Of a stretch of DNA of 64,000 nucleotides, positions 24,431-35,529 are shown in pieces. Both the position numbers and the translations under genes were made by a program. The first letter of the stretch is position 1. Each line of letters starts with the position of its first letter. Below the pieces are notes generated by a model. That model ran no database searches, was not told where the DNA came from, and saw nothing but the letters and a program-made list of their open reading frames with translations. The stretch is taken from assembly GCA_964036155.1 (NCBI GenBank), contig OZ038423.1, positions 39,633,249 to 39,697,248 on the forward strand, read 5' to 3'. The stretch is from Diploscapter coronatus. Its lineage: Eukaryota > Nematoda > Chromadorea > Rhabditida > Rhabditidae.

Positions 24431-25361
24431 TGGTAAAACGAGAAAATAGCATCATACACGTTACAAAAATTACGGATACGAAGAAAGAAAACGGAAAGAT
24501 AAGATATGGAGGATAAATAAAGTTTTGCTAAATAATAGAAAATAATCGAATCGACGAAAATTCGTCGTTCGTGCTAGTGAACGTAAACTGACGAATGTCA
24601 ATCAACTTTGAATATAGCAGCATTTTTTTGCAAGAATTGCAGTATTATCTTCAGGTCATATAAATCAAAGTGGATTTTAATGAAGTTCAAAATTTTTGCA
24701 AATACATGAAATTAGATGATTTAAAAATTACATTCATAATGATTCTTTTAAAAAAAATTTATTCCGTTCGAAGACTTTCGATTAATAATCTATCCGTTTT
24801 ATTTATAGGTTTAGAGTAGATAACAATTGAAATAAAAATCAATAATAAAGAAATGCATGCTTCAAATGGAGTGAGTAAATTTTTAATGCCGAAACAATCT
24901 CACAATATCTTTTTCTTGGCCCTAAACAATACTATGGCACAACATATTTCCTTTTTAAAATCATATCACTCAGATCTAGTTACTTCAAAAGTGTGAAAAT
25001 AATAGGTAAAAATTTCGAAGTTTTCTACAAATCAATGATAAACAAAAGAGGACTAGTATTTAGATTCAATTATTCAAATTTTAGGTGGTTATTTTGAGCA
25101 CATCACAAAGCTTATAGTTGAGCAGGAAAAGGTTGGAAGAAAACTAGAGGAAGGATTTTCGAATGTTCATTCTTTCTCTCCTTCACTCTTCCCTCTTCCC
25201 TCTGCACACCCACTCATTTTACACATTGCTAAATTGATCATTCGCATTTTTCTGCCAATCTTTTCTTAGCTCATTTATTCTTATTTCTATATCTATCTTA
25301 CTTTAGGCCCTAATCTAATATTTTCGAAAATTATTTATAAACCTCATACTTTTCTTTGGAT
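24431..25361. other. Intergenic, nothing seen
   Basis: About 930 AT-rich bases between the F-box gene start and the oxidase stop codon. I see no exon and no repeat of note. A pyrimidine-rich run lies near 25165-25205. Confidence 0.5.
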
Positions 25362-27783
25362 CTACAGCTTACTTTTGGCAGCGATTTCAGGAGCAGCGAG
25401 TTCGATCGCTTTGAGTGCAGTGCCCCAGCCCAGAGTGATTCCATTCGAGCCGTGCCCGTAATGGTGAATCAGCTGAACGTTTGAATAATATTAGTATGCA
25501 TCTGTGAAATTTTCACAACTAGTCTTGCATCTTCAGCAGATCGATCATTAGAAATAATCCCAGAAGAAGCAAGTTTTTCAATTTATAAATTTTCAGAAAG
25601 CCTCTAGTCGGCTCAGGAAAAATAAACTTTTAGTGTGTCCTACCGTATACGGTTTCTGCTGTTTCGTCTTCTTCTCGACTCTCTCGATGCGAACCTGCTT
25701 CCTGTGAGGTCGCAATCCACACCACTCTTTCACCACCTTTGCGCCCTGAAATTCGAGAAATCTTTAGTTTGATCAGCTCAGAGGAATCTCTCGAGCCTTC
25801 ATAGCCGGATGCAGTTTGAGGTATCTTTCCCAAATGTCCTTCCGGTCTTCGTCTGTAACTTGCATGTCCCAACGTCCATCCTGCTTCACGGAGCCCAAGA
25901 CAACCGTATCTGTTCTGAAAACGTATCAAGTTTTAACCTCGTCAAAGATATGAGATTCGGAAAATTTAAAAACAACAAAATTAATGTCGTGCAAAAATAG
26001 TGATTTCTTACTTCGGAATGGTGAACGTGGCGAAATCTCTATAGTTGAAATGCTTGTGCCACGGAGCTTGAATCTGAAATTTTCAAATTTATTTATTAGA
26101 ATTTAAAACACAAGCTGTACTTCAATAGCGACTCCCCTGTTAGGTTGCATTTGGTTGTCGTCCCCGGCCAATTTGGCTCCGTCGATTCCCGCACAGTTGA
26201 AGATCAGCGAATATTCTTCTTCGGCGAGCTGAAAATGTAAAAATCTAGGCTTGTTTGACTCGTGACTTTTTCGGTAAACTCAAAATATTGAAACGTTGAA
26301 TGGCATGGCAATTTTGGAAAAATATATTTGCACCGTAGAATAGTCGCAGGCGAAGTAGAATAGGGTTTGGTAGGGAAAGAATCTCTTCGCATATTGTTTC
26401 GTATGCAACAATGCAATTTCTGCAAGAGTTTTTCCTTTGTTGCCAATGACATAAATTTTATTCAAATGAAAAAGAAATTTTCAATAAAAGCTTTGGCCTA
26501 ACCAAAAATATTCTTGTAGTTTTAGATTGTCATTGATAAATTTTGAGTATTTTCTCAATTCTAAATGTATGAAACTTGTCTAACCTTATCAAAATCGTCG
26601 ATTTTCCTCTGGACGAATTTGACGTTGCTCTGTTGGAGGGTTCGTTTGAGGAAGGGCACGTACATGTTGCCCTCTGCTGCGAATGCCGTGTAGTGGATGC
26701 AGTATCTGAAACATAGTATTTTTTAGCATGTTGTAAGTCTCATGACATCACGATATGAGACATAGCCGAAATAGGATACGATATATTTTCTCATGGTATT
26801 TTTTTTCTTCATATTTTATGTCATGGTGTCTTGCGATTGGAAAGTTGCCCATTTTTATTATTTATGAAGGCTAAAATATTGTACTCCCACTTGGAAGGTT
26901 CAACAAACAGCTCGTTGATTTCCCGATCAGTCAGCCATCGAAAATTGTAGACAGTGTCGCCATAAGCACGCTCCTGAAATTGTATAATTAGCTTTGTCCA
27001 TCTGAAAATCTAATGGGATCGAAATGTCGAGAGATGATAGCTGTGGAAGTTCGATGAAAGATTATTTAATTAGGTTCTACTTACACAATGCCTCATTATG
27101 CTGTCAAAAGGCTATCAACCTTTCATTTCTTCTGCATTTTGGATTATCAATCTATGGGAGATAGTTCAGACAAAAATAGAAAGTGCAAGTCATATATAAA
27201 GTTATCATTGCATAAAAATCTACCTGATCAACAAGTTTCTCTTTGTCTTCAGATTGAATATGTCCAGAAACGAGTTTCACCCCAGTTTCTGCTCCGGACT
27301 TCGTTCGATACAATTCAGCAAACCATTTGAATGACGCTCGACCGTATTCTCTACAAAATACCACTTTTAAAGCTTTGTAAATCAGGGGCGAGAAGAAATT
27401 GCGATTCTAATTCAACCGATTTTTGGATCAAATCCGACTAGAAAATTCGTGAAGATAAATTTTAATTTCAATTGTCTCATTCTTATCTGTGATATTTTAA
27501 AATCTACTTGTTATCAGGATTGTCGATTCGGAAAAGTCCCGCTGGACCGAAGCTGCAGCTCTGCTCGAACGGACGGTCGTGAAATACGGTTACCTGAAAG
27601 TTGCAATTTTCAACAAAAAAAAATTGGTCATGGAAAGTTCATTTCTGTACTGCATTAAATTTAGGATTTGCTAAAATTTCCCCAGGAAAATACCTTGATA
27701 TTCGGGTATTTCTTGATGAGGGCCAGTGCAGTGGAGCATCCGACCACTCCTTCTCCAACTATAGCTGCCTTCAGAAGCGACAT
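25362..27783 (-). CDS. D-aspartate / D-amino-acid oxidase, peroxisomal
   Basis: FAD-dependent oxidase of the DAO family, which converts D-amino acids to 2-oxo acids, ammonia and H2O2. The ATG at 27783 opens directly on the dinucleotide-binding fold (AAIVGEGVVGCSTALAL, GxGxxG). About nine exons follow, with FHDRPFEQSCSFGPAGLFRI, EYSLIFNCAGIDGAKLAGD (second FAD-contact region), NYRDFATFTIP, VKEWCGLRPHRKQVRIE, and the family signature HHYGHGSNGITLGWGTA near 25460-25410. The protein ends in Ser-Lys-Leu before a TAG at 25362-25364, a canonical type 1 peroxisomal targeting signal. The HHYGHGSNGI form and overall look favour a D-aspartate oxidase (nematode ddo type) over D-amino-acid oxidase, but substrate is not decided by sequence alone. 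Two introns carry fold-back elements. Confidence 0.92.
26302..26452. repeat. Fold-back element in an oxidase intron
   Basis: Arms of about 30 bases: GGCATGGCAA..GGAAAAA..TTGCA at 26302-26330, inverted at about 26423-26452. The interior holds CGAAGTAGAATAGGG, a variant of the shared core (compare CGAAATAGTATAGGG on the minus strand of the element at 8385). Divergent arms suggest an old copy. Confidence 0.5.
26737..26830. repeat. Second fold-back element in the oxidase gene, next intron
   Basis: The arms CATGACATCACGATATGA (about 26740-26758) and the inverse of CATGACATAAAATATGA (about 26810-26827) pair. The loop contains CGAAATAGGATACG, again related to the shared core. It sits in the intron between the exons near 26705 and 26890. 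Confidence 0.5.
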
Positions 27784-29372
27784 TTGAATCTGAAATTTGA
27801 AGATCAGCTTTAATAACTGTATGTTATTAAGAAGTACGGAAACTAACGAAGAGCTCGTTAAAATAGTGGAGATAGTGGAAAGTAGAGGAGAATGCATAAC
27901 AACATAAACTGAAAAAAGGTATGCGAGTGGCCTTGCAAAGCAGTAGTGCGACACTTTGAAATAGAAATCCGAAAAAATTCACGATACAAATTTATTCTGC
28001 GAAAAAACAAAGAAATCCATAGAAAATTGGCGATAATAAACGATGAATAATGAAGTACGGAGTACGATTGAATGAGATAGAAAGGAAACGTTAAAAGCGA
28101 GTGATTAGACATGTGGTTTGCTACCCAGTGCCCAAAATGGCCGTCGCCTGGGCCGAGGGGCTGAGATTCAAAAGCATATCGTATCCGCTCATAATTCTCA
28201 ACACTATTCCAAATACAACAAGTTAGCAACAAATTTGGAGATTAGAAAAAAAATAGTTGCCAGAAAAATCGTTGAATAAAATAATTAATTTCGTGATTTT
28301 TCTGACAAATTTTGAATGATACATGATAGTTGAAAAAGAAATTAGCCGCAATTATAAGATATTCAGGGATAAAATATGAAGATTCAGAGTATTTCAATAA
28401 AGACTAAATTTGAACCTCATATTCTCAGGAATTTCAAAAATCGTCAGGAGCAAGTTTCAATTTAGCTATCACAATTTTCGATCTCAAAAAAAAACAATTT
28501 TTACAAGTAATTAGCCAGGTATTTTGCGAAAATATACACAAGAAGAAAAGCTTTGTGCGAGGTTGAGTTTCTTCAGGGTACGACTATATTCGAAGTTGAC
28601 TAAAACTAGAGTAAAATGATTAGAAGTTATTCGGATTTAAAGTATTCAGATTAGGTTTCTGTGGAAATTTGAGATAATCAGGAATTCCTGCATGATTAGA
28701 TAAGCTTTACTTGGAAAATTTAGAAAATCATTAATGGAACGGTTTTTCAAAATTATGATAATTTTGCCCTATTAACAATTTTTAAATTCAAAAACTAAAC
28801 AAATAATTAGTAGAAAGTTTGACCCGTTGTCTGAATGTCTGCATGAACAAATTGATCGATGGGAAAACGTCCTCTTGAAAAGGAAAGAAAATGGAGAAAA
28901 GTAATAAAAACGAGTAAGCAATGATAATAATGATAACACAGTGCGCATTCAGAGAGCGATCAGAAAGCGTAATTCACGTATCGCATAGTTTATAAATAAT
29001 CGTTTTTCTTCAGATAAACCACGCGATAAAATGTTTTTTTGCTTAAAATAAATCATCCTAAGCATCAAAAATGCATTTTTAAATCAATGATTTATCATTT
29101 TTAATAACAACTGAAACTAGCAAAATTTTAGTGATAAATCATCCAATTCTTATCCGTTTACTGCTTAAAATAACTTTCAAAGAATAAGGTTGACGTACCA
29201 GAATTATCGAAATGTGGAAATTCAAATTTGTTACGATATAGAAAAGTGGTGAAATCCGACCGGAAATGACAGGAATTGGACAGGAGGGAAGATGAAGAGA
29301 CGAAGTTGCATAGCGAAGCTGGAACAGTTGGAAGGCTGATGATTAGGGGAAATGATCCTCCCTCTGCACTCA
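27784..29372. other. Intergenic with one GC-rich patch
   Basis: About 1.6 kb between the oxidase start and the E2 stop codon. Most is AT-rich with no exon. At 28111-28170 a markedly GC-rich patch interrupts it (CTACCCAGTGCCC, then GGCCGTCGCCTGGGCC). GCCCA at 28130-28134 can pair with TGGGC at 28149-28153. I cannot say whether this is a short exon, a structured RNA or part of the oxidase promoter. Confidence 0.4.
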
Positions 29373-31250
29373 TTACACCGTATCATCTGAAAAATAAACA
29401 AAGCTATAAATTCGTATGATTTTTGTTAAGAGAGGAGTAATTTGAGATTTGGGAAAGAGTGACTTTAGTAACTTGGAAAATAATATTAGGTCCGGATATA
29501 GTGAGAATTTTTCTATCTTTTTCCAAGTTGTGCTGCTAGAAGATAGACCTTTCTAGAATTGTAAGATTTTCAGATAAATAAAAATATCATTTTGTATGAT
29601 TGTTTTTCTTTGAAAGGTGATAAATAGTTACCATGGAACCACCAGCGTGTTTTGTTGGGATTCTTGTTGCAGGTTCTCACGTAGATTGCATCATCGATCG
29701 GGTGCTTCTGCAAGACATAAACATTCATTGTACCGAGATAGTGTTTTGCCATCGTATCAATGCAACGTTACTTCTCAATAAGATATACACGATGTTTCCC
29801 TCTTTCCAATTTTGCCGATTTGTAACATAAGGAGAGCCCTCTTTCTCGCACACGATTTTACGCATTCTTCCTTTTCGTATCTTCTCCTTCATACTATTCT
29901 CTCCTCGCTAGTGAAGGCAAAAGGGGAGAAGGAAGAGCCGAGTCAGAGGCGTGAAAGGTGGACTCGCACTCTTTCAAGCGTGGAATGAATTGGAAAGTGG
30001 AGAGCAGCGTGATATAGATTTGTGAACTATTATCAATTCTTTACATAGGTCATTAATAAAATGTCAAAAATAATAAATCATGAAATGCAGAAAATGTAAG
30101 AATTTCAAATTTTCAAGATTATATATTTCGTATCGAAAATTATCACCGATAATTGTTAGCTCGTACCTTTTCCTTGGCAGAAGAGAGCATGGAGATGATG
30201 GAGAGACAGACGGACTGCACAGACAGGGCTGGAGTCCAGTCGTCGGCCAGAATCGACAGGCAGATGTGACCGTTCGAGTAAACGTGTGGGTGCGCGGGGA
30301 TGTTCTGCCCCACGAACATCACCTGCAAATCAAACGAAAAATATCGCTTATTCTATCGAAAACGAGAAATTTATTCATTTCCATACAATTTTCATTATTG
30401 TTTACTACTTCCCAAATTCTATATTAATCAACGCGCAAAAAAGCAGTTATTCGACACATAGAGGGATGTGCGAATTCTAGATACTTTCTTTCGTTCCTTT
30501 GACGAAATTGCATGCATAATGAAAAGAGTTAGAGAAATTTCTCTGCGTTCTCCAGCTCCCAATGACCGCCTTTTTTGGCTTTCTAATAATAACAAAGGTG
30601 CATCCAATTCTAAGAAATTTACGACTGCAACTAAATGTCGATCTTCCAAGATACAATTTAAATGTGATTGAAACAAATTTCAAGAATAATAAGTTTTCAG
30701 TAAAATTAATATTTTGCGACAATTTTATAAAAATAAGAAATGGCCTACCTCCGGAGAAGAGAACGGATATTGCGGGGAGAATCGGAACTGCAGCGTGAAT
30801 CGCTCGCCTTCGTACAGCGTGCCCGGGGCACCGACTACTTCCACTCGCCATTGCCTGCAAAATTATAAATGTTTTTTGAATTCTCCTTCAAATTTTCCCT
30901 CAAATAATAAAATAGTTGTGCATTTGCAGCATTTAGTAAAAAATCGAAGAGTATAGCAATGTCATGATAAAATTTAGAGTATCGCAACATTTTGACCTTC
31001 TATACTTTCTATTTTAGCATTCTAGGTCAGGAAAAATTCTCGTGAATCATTCTTGGAATTGGAAGTTCAAAAATCGTTGCTATTCAAAAATTGGTTTATA
31101 AAATTGAGAGGTGAAGATGAGCTTTATAAATTAAAGAAATTCTTACTTCAAATCGTCACTGGCGATGTCCCTGGAGCAGATAATTCCAGTAGGCGGTTCG
31201 GTGCTAAGCTGCTGCAATTCCTTCATCAACCGACGACTGCACGAATCCAT
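29373..31250 (-). CDS. ubc-16: Ubiquitin-conjugating enzyme E2 W
   Basis: Five coding exons, start 31250, stop TAA at 29373-29375. In order: RRLMKELQQLSTEPPTGI; QWRVEVVGAPGTLYEGERF; RFSGEYPFSSPE; then FVGQNIPAHPHVYSNGHICL (catalytic Cys in GHICL) and ILADDWTPALSVQSVCLSII; then YVRTCNKNPNKTRWWFH; and a final mini-exon (DDTV) directly before the stop. The last exon is supported because it restores the WWxHDDT ending of the UBE2W family. UBE2W transfers ubiquitin to protein N-termini rather than lysines; its nematode orthologue is ubc-16. Length (about 150 residues) is normal. A TTTCAG lies about 43 bases upstream of the ATG and could be a trans-splice acceptor. Confidence 0.95.
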
Positions 31251-32646
31251 CCTTCACGAATAATTCACTAGCAAAGTCGCCTACTAAACACCTGAAATTC
31301 AATTAATCAGGAAATTTCAACTTTCACAATTAGGAAATTCAAGTTCCACTTCCCATTTCATTTTAGTGCATATTTTCTCTCAAATAATTTGAAAAGCTTA
31401 CTAATCTTATAAAGATTTGAAGATAAAAATAAAATTCGCCTACCTTCTGTGCAATAATTACAATGAACTTCCTAGTAAGGTGAGTATTTGTGGAAATCGA
31501 AAAAGGATTAGTCGTGATGAGAAGGGTGGTTAACTAAGGGTCGCCTGAAAATCTAAAGATTAAACAAAGATAAAGGATAATTTCTGATAAGATAAGCACA
31601 TGAAGGTGCCTGGTCAAAGACCAAATTTGTTGTTGAAGTTAGCCAAAAGACGAAATAATATGAAAAAGTAAGAGAATTCAGAGTTTCTTTACTTGTCCAT
31701 ACTATTTCGCTTTTTGTCTATCTTTCAGTCAAAATTACAAACCAAGTAAAAGTGAGATTTACTCTAAAGCATAGAGATCGAAATATAAAATGTAACGAAC
31801 AGTTCAATTATTAATTCTCTACATTCTGCCTTTTTCTTCTCATAATTCCTCTATCTCTATCCTCCCTTTTGTATCCTTTCCCCTTTTTTCACTATCTTTA
31901 GCCCTCCCTCTTTTGGTATTCCACTTTCTAATCGATAAGCAACTCACTCAACCTTATCATTCAGGGTAAAAACAATAACAGGGAGAAAATGAACATGACA
32001 CGCTTCCATCCTTTCAAAGAGGCAGAGCTCGCTTCTACTTCTACGCCCTGGCTTTACTCGACCCTTCTCTTTTATTTCAGCAGTGAGGAGGAGAGAGAAT
32101 GGAAAGGGAAGAGAGAAAAAAAGAGTGCAGGGAGTAAAACCAGGGAGAAATGGCGTTCTTTCCTCTTTTCGAGTAAAATTTTTGGAAAGAGGATAGAACA
32201 TGCATGGGAATAGAAAAATAGAGAAAATGCCAATCTGAACTTGAAATTAGAGTAAAATGCTGAGATTTTGACAATTTTGATCAATAAATTCAAGCAAAAA
32301 TGGTCTGGAAAAGCCCTACGAAATAAAAAAAAAGTTAGTGAATATAAACCCGTTAATAACCCAGAATAATACAACTGAGGTCGTCTTTGGCATGGAGTAG
32401 ATAGGAAAATAAACTTGGGTATTCATTTGTAATATGAAAAATAGAAAAATTTAGAGAAATGTAATCATACCGAAAAATCTTAAAAGAAATATGAAGATTC
32501 TAATGGCATAATTTACCAAATTTTCTAAATTCATCTTCGTCAAACTACTAGTTAAAATGAAGAAAAATATAACGGTACTCTGGCATTCCCCATCCTCTTA
32601 CATTACAAAAATGAACATCTCCAAAAATAAAAATAAGGGAAACTTC
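31251..32646. other. Intergenic with GATA sites and one fold-back
   Basis: About 1.4 kb between the E2 start and the MED7 stop. Near 31566-31600 are clustered GATA-type sites (AAGATAA, CTGATAA, AGATAAG). The fold-back at 31622-31740 follows. A pyrimidine-rich stretch occupies about 31820-31930. No exon is supported; the open frames near 31944-32374 are low-complexity. Confidence 0.5.
31622..31740. repeat. Fold-back element, intergenic
   Basis: The left arm GTTAGCCAAAAGACGAAATA at about 31638-31657, continuing to 31680, pairs with the inverse of the right half from about 31681 to 31722 (GATAGACAAAAAGCGAAATA read on the opposite strand), roughly 80% over 42 bases. The right half contains CATACTATTTCGC, the shared core. 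A 5-base ACCAA repeat flanks it (31620-31624 and 31741-31745), which is weak evidence for a target-site duplication. Confidence 0.65.
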
Positions 32647-35137
32647 TCAAAGTTGATTGAAGAATTCCAGATCGATTGCGTGCCTGTGTTTGGCCAGTTC
32701 GAGCGAGGGCTTGGCCCCGCGTCGATGCGTTTGGCCGACAGACGAGGCTGGGGAATCATCGTCCAACATTTCCTGCAATTTGATTATTTTAACCGTTTTT
32801 TTAATGTTTTGAGGAATGGGGGTGACAATTTCGAAATTTCAAGAAAAGAAGCTAGAAGGGTTTATGACAGGTGAGCTTGGAATTAGAATTTTTCAAATCT
32901 AGTAATTCAATTTTTCATGATCCAGAATCGAAATTTAGAACACCCTATTTTAGAGTTGTTTTGAGAGTTAGCTGCTCTATATTTCTTTAAAAATGAATGA
33001 ACAGTAGAACGAGGTATTCATATCTTCTCATTGAGTTCAGCGATTATCGTTGACATTTAAATGAAAAAATCAATAAAAGCAATCCAAATCCCTACCACAT
33101 CTTCCTGTGCAGGTTTGGTCCTGGGCATGCTGGTCTCCTCTTCATCAGAATCGATAGTGACGAGTGTGGAGGGCTTCGGTTTGGGTGGCTGTGTCAGTCT
33201 CGAAGTGTCGACTTTCATCACTTCCTTCAGGGCTTTCCGGCCGTCGTCCATGTACGTTCTGCGAGAAGCAATCTTCATTTAAAGACAGATCTAGGCAGGA
33301 CTTGAGCTGGATATTTCATGCGTGCCGCTTATGCCAAAATATTCGGTTAAAGTCTTGTTGCGTACCCCCTCTCATATAATTTTTCGTTTTGGCTGAAAGC
33401 CTGTCTTGGTCTGCTTCAAGAAAATCTGTGGAAAATTACTTGAATAGTTCGACAGCCTCCTCCAATTCTTTGATCTGATCCACTTGCATCAGTCGAATCA
33501 GGTCTCGAGCCTGAAAGTTACGATTTTTTGGAAATGAAAGTTTTTTCAAGAAAATCGTTTATGGTGCGATATTAGGAAGAAGGGTGAATCGGAATTCCAA
33601 ATTGTTGCACAAATTTTTGCCTTATTAAGATTATGCTATTTTGTAACCTCAAATCCGTCTAAATTCTAATTGAGCTTCATAAGTAAAAGATAATTTTTCA
33701 GTAGTTTTAACCTCGTAAGGCGAACAAAAGTATTCTTTCAACAAAAAATATTCTACCTGAACGGGTCGATACTCGTTAATGAGATGATGCATGTTGATGA
33801 AGAGCGTATGAATGTCGGTGAGTTTAACCTCTCGCTCGGAGTGGTCGGGACATCGAATCAGAATGTCCAGCAGATCAAGAAATGCCGCTATCACACTTCT
33901 AAAATGGGGAATTTTGATAATCGTTTCAATTATATATGAATATATGTGAAGAAGATTTTAGGGTTTCATAAAATCCAGATCTCAAAATTGCAAGAAATTA
34001 ACTTGCGCCAATATCATAGTGTGATGATTACACGTGATTTTTAGCAGACTTCTCCAATTTGCGACCCGCAGACGAGAGTGTCATATTGAGAGGGAAAAGA
34101 GCATATCTTCTTCGTTCTCTCTCAAAAAGACGCGCTATTTCCTTCTGCAGTTCGAATAGCGATCCACAATTTTGGAGAAGTCGGATAAAATCAGTTTCCA
34201 GAGAAAATGTACCTGTTGAGCTTCTTCATTTCTTCTTTCCAGTCGTATTTTGCAGGGTAAAGTTGTCGAATTCCAGCGGATTCCAATGGTCTGCAAATAA
34301 ATTTTCATAAAAATTCTAAAAGTGGCTGAAAACTACCGAATGACATCGTCGTCTAGCTTGTATTCCTCGCCGAAGACTCGGAATTCCGTGAACGGGGGAG
34401 GAGGCTGAGGGACATCTCCTGGAAATACAAATTTCATTTTGAAATCGTTTTATCGGATATTTTTTCAAAAAAGCTCTGAAACTCGTTTTTTCAATTGAAT
34501 CGCAAACTGATTCTTGAACGAAAGTGAAAGTTTGAGAAAAAGCCAGGAATATTTGGATAAACTTCTGATAAGATAGACGGATATGCAAATTTAAATGGGA
34601 AAATTTCAAGAAAACATGGTAGTTTTGCCATTCAAGGAGATCGCAAAGCCCACGAGATAAATGTATTTAAATGAGTAAATGGCAAGTGAAAGTGGCAGCT
34701 TTCTCTCCTCCTCTTCTGCCAATCGATTATTACATCGATCCCCTCACATCTTCAGACTATCGAAGACAGAAATCGAAAGTAGCGATATTCTGACGTTGCT
34801 AAATCCTCAAAGGTGTTCTATTCACGGTTTTACAAAACTTTGTCGATCGGAAAAATGAAAAATTGTGAATGGAAGAGAAATTTATTTATTCGAAATTTCT
34901 TTTGATGGCTTCGTGTACTTTTTTTTTTCTTTAAATCCAAAGATCTTTCAATGAATAAAGCTTTATAAAACAGTGTTCTAAAAAGACTAGAAATGGGTAA
35001 AAATAACGAAGAAAAATAAGATAAAATGACGGACCTTGAGCAAGCCGTTCATTGGTGTAGAATTGTGCATATTCGGGAGGATTGGGGTAGGGTGCGATCG
35101 CCTGTGTCGCCGTCAAATTGTTCGTGCTCTGATTCAT
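32647..35137 (-). CDS. MED7: Mediator complex subunit 7
   Basis: Middle-module subunit of Mediator, which links transcription factors to RNA polymerase II in the nucleus. The start is 35137 (MNQSTNN), and the first exon gives [19 protein letters not shown]. Later exons give [40 protein letters not shown], then the signature [19 protein letters not shown] and [17 protein letters not shown], then [15 protein letters not shown] (C-terminal coiled coil). The last exons are an acidic tail ending LEFFNQL, stop at 32647-32649. Motif order and spacing match MED7 throughout (human: [26 protein letters not shown]). The C. elegans orthologue is let-49. The first intron uses a slightly unusual GTCCGT donor. 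The gene lies 393 bases downstream of the FOG-like gene on the same strand. Confidence 0.95.
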
Positions 35138-35529
35138 TTTCCTGAAACACCCGAAAAATGTATAAATTCGAGAAAAAAAATCGAAAAACGAAAATCGATA
35201 AAAAAGAGATATCACATGGAACAATTGAACGAATAATGACGCGATAAAACGCACACCAACTCATTCATTTCACTGCACATGGACATTTGAATTTTAAAAT
35301 TTTATTTTTTGGGTTTTTTACTATTTTTAATATACTTTTGAAAAACTTTGAAGTTTTTTGGAAAGATCATATGCTTCACAGTCGAAATATAATCTTATAC
35401 AACAGAAAAAAACAATGAACCTTCCAAGAATTCAATTTTTGACGATAAATAATGTAAACCCGCTAAATCATATGGCAGCTCGATGATTAGGTGGTACTGA
35501 TATTTATATGATTTCGGTGAAGATGAGAG

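Noticed and set aside
29830..30000. Possible fold-back in an E2 intron (CATACTATTCTC resembles the shared core)
   Set aside because: The flanking halves do not form convincing inverted arms.
30428..30860. Overlapping open frames in the E2 gene region
   Set aside because: They are intron readthrough of the ubc-16 exon near 30735-30855; the true exon is bounded by GT-AG sites.
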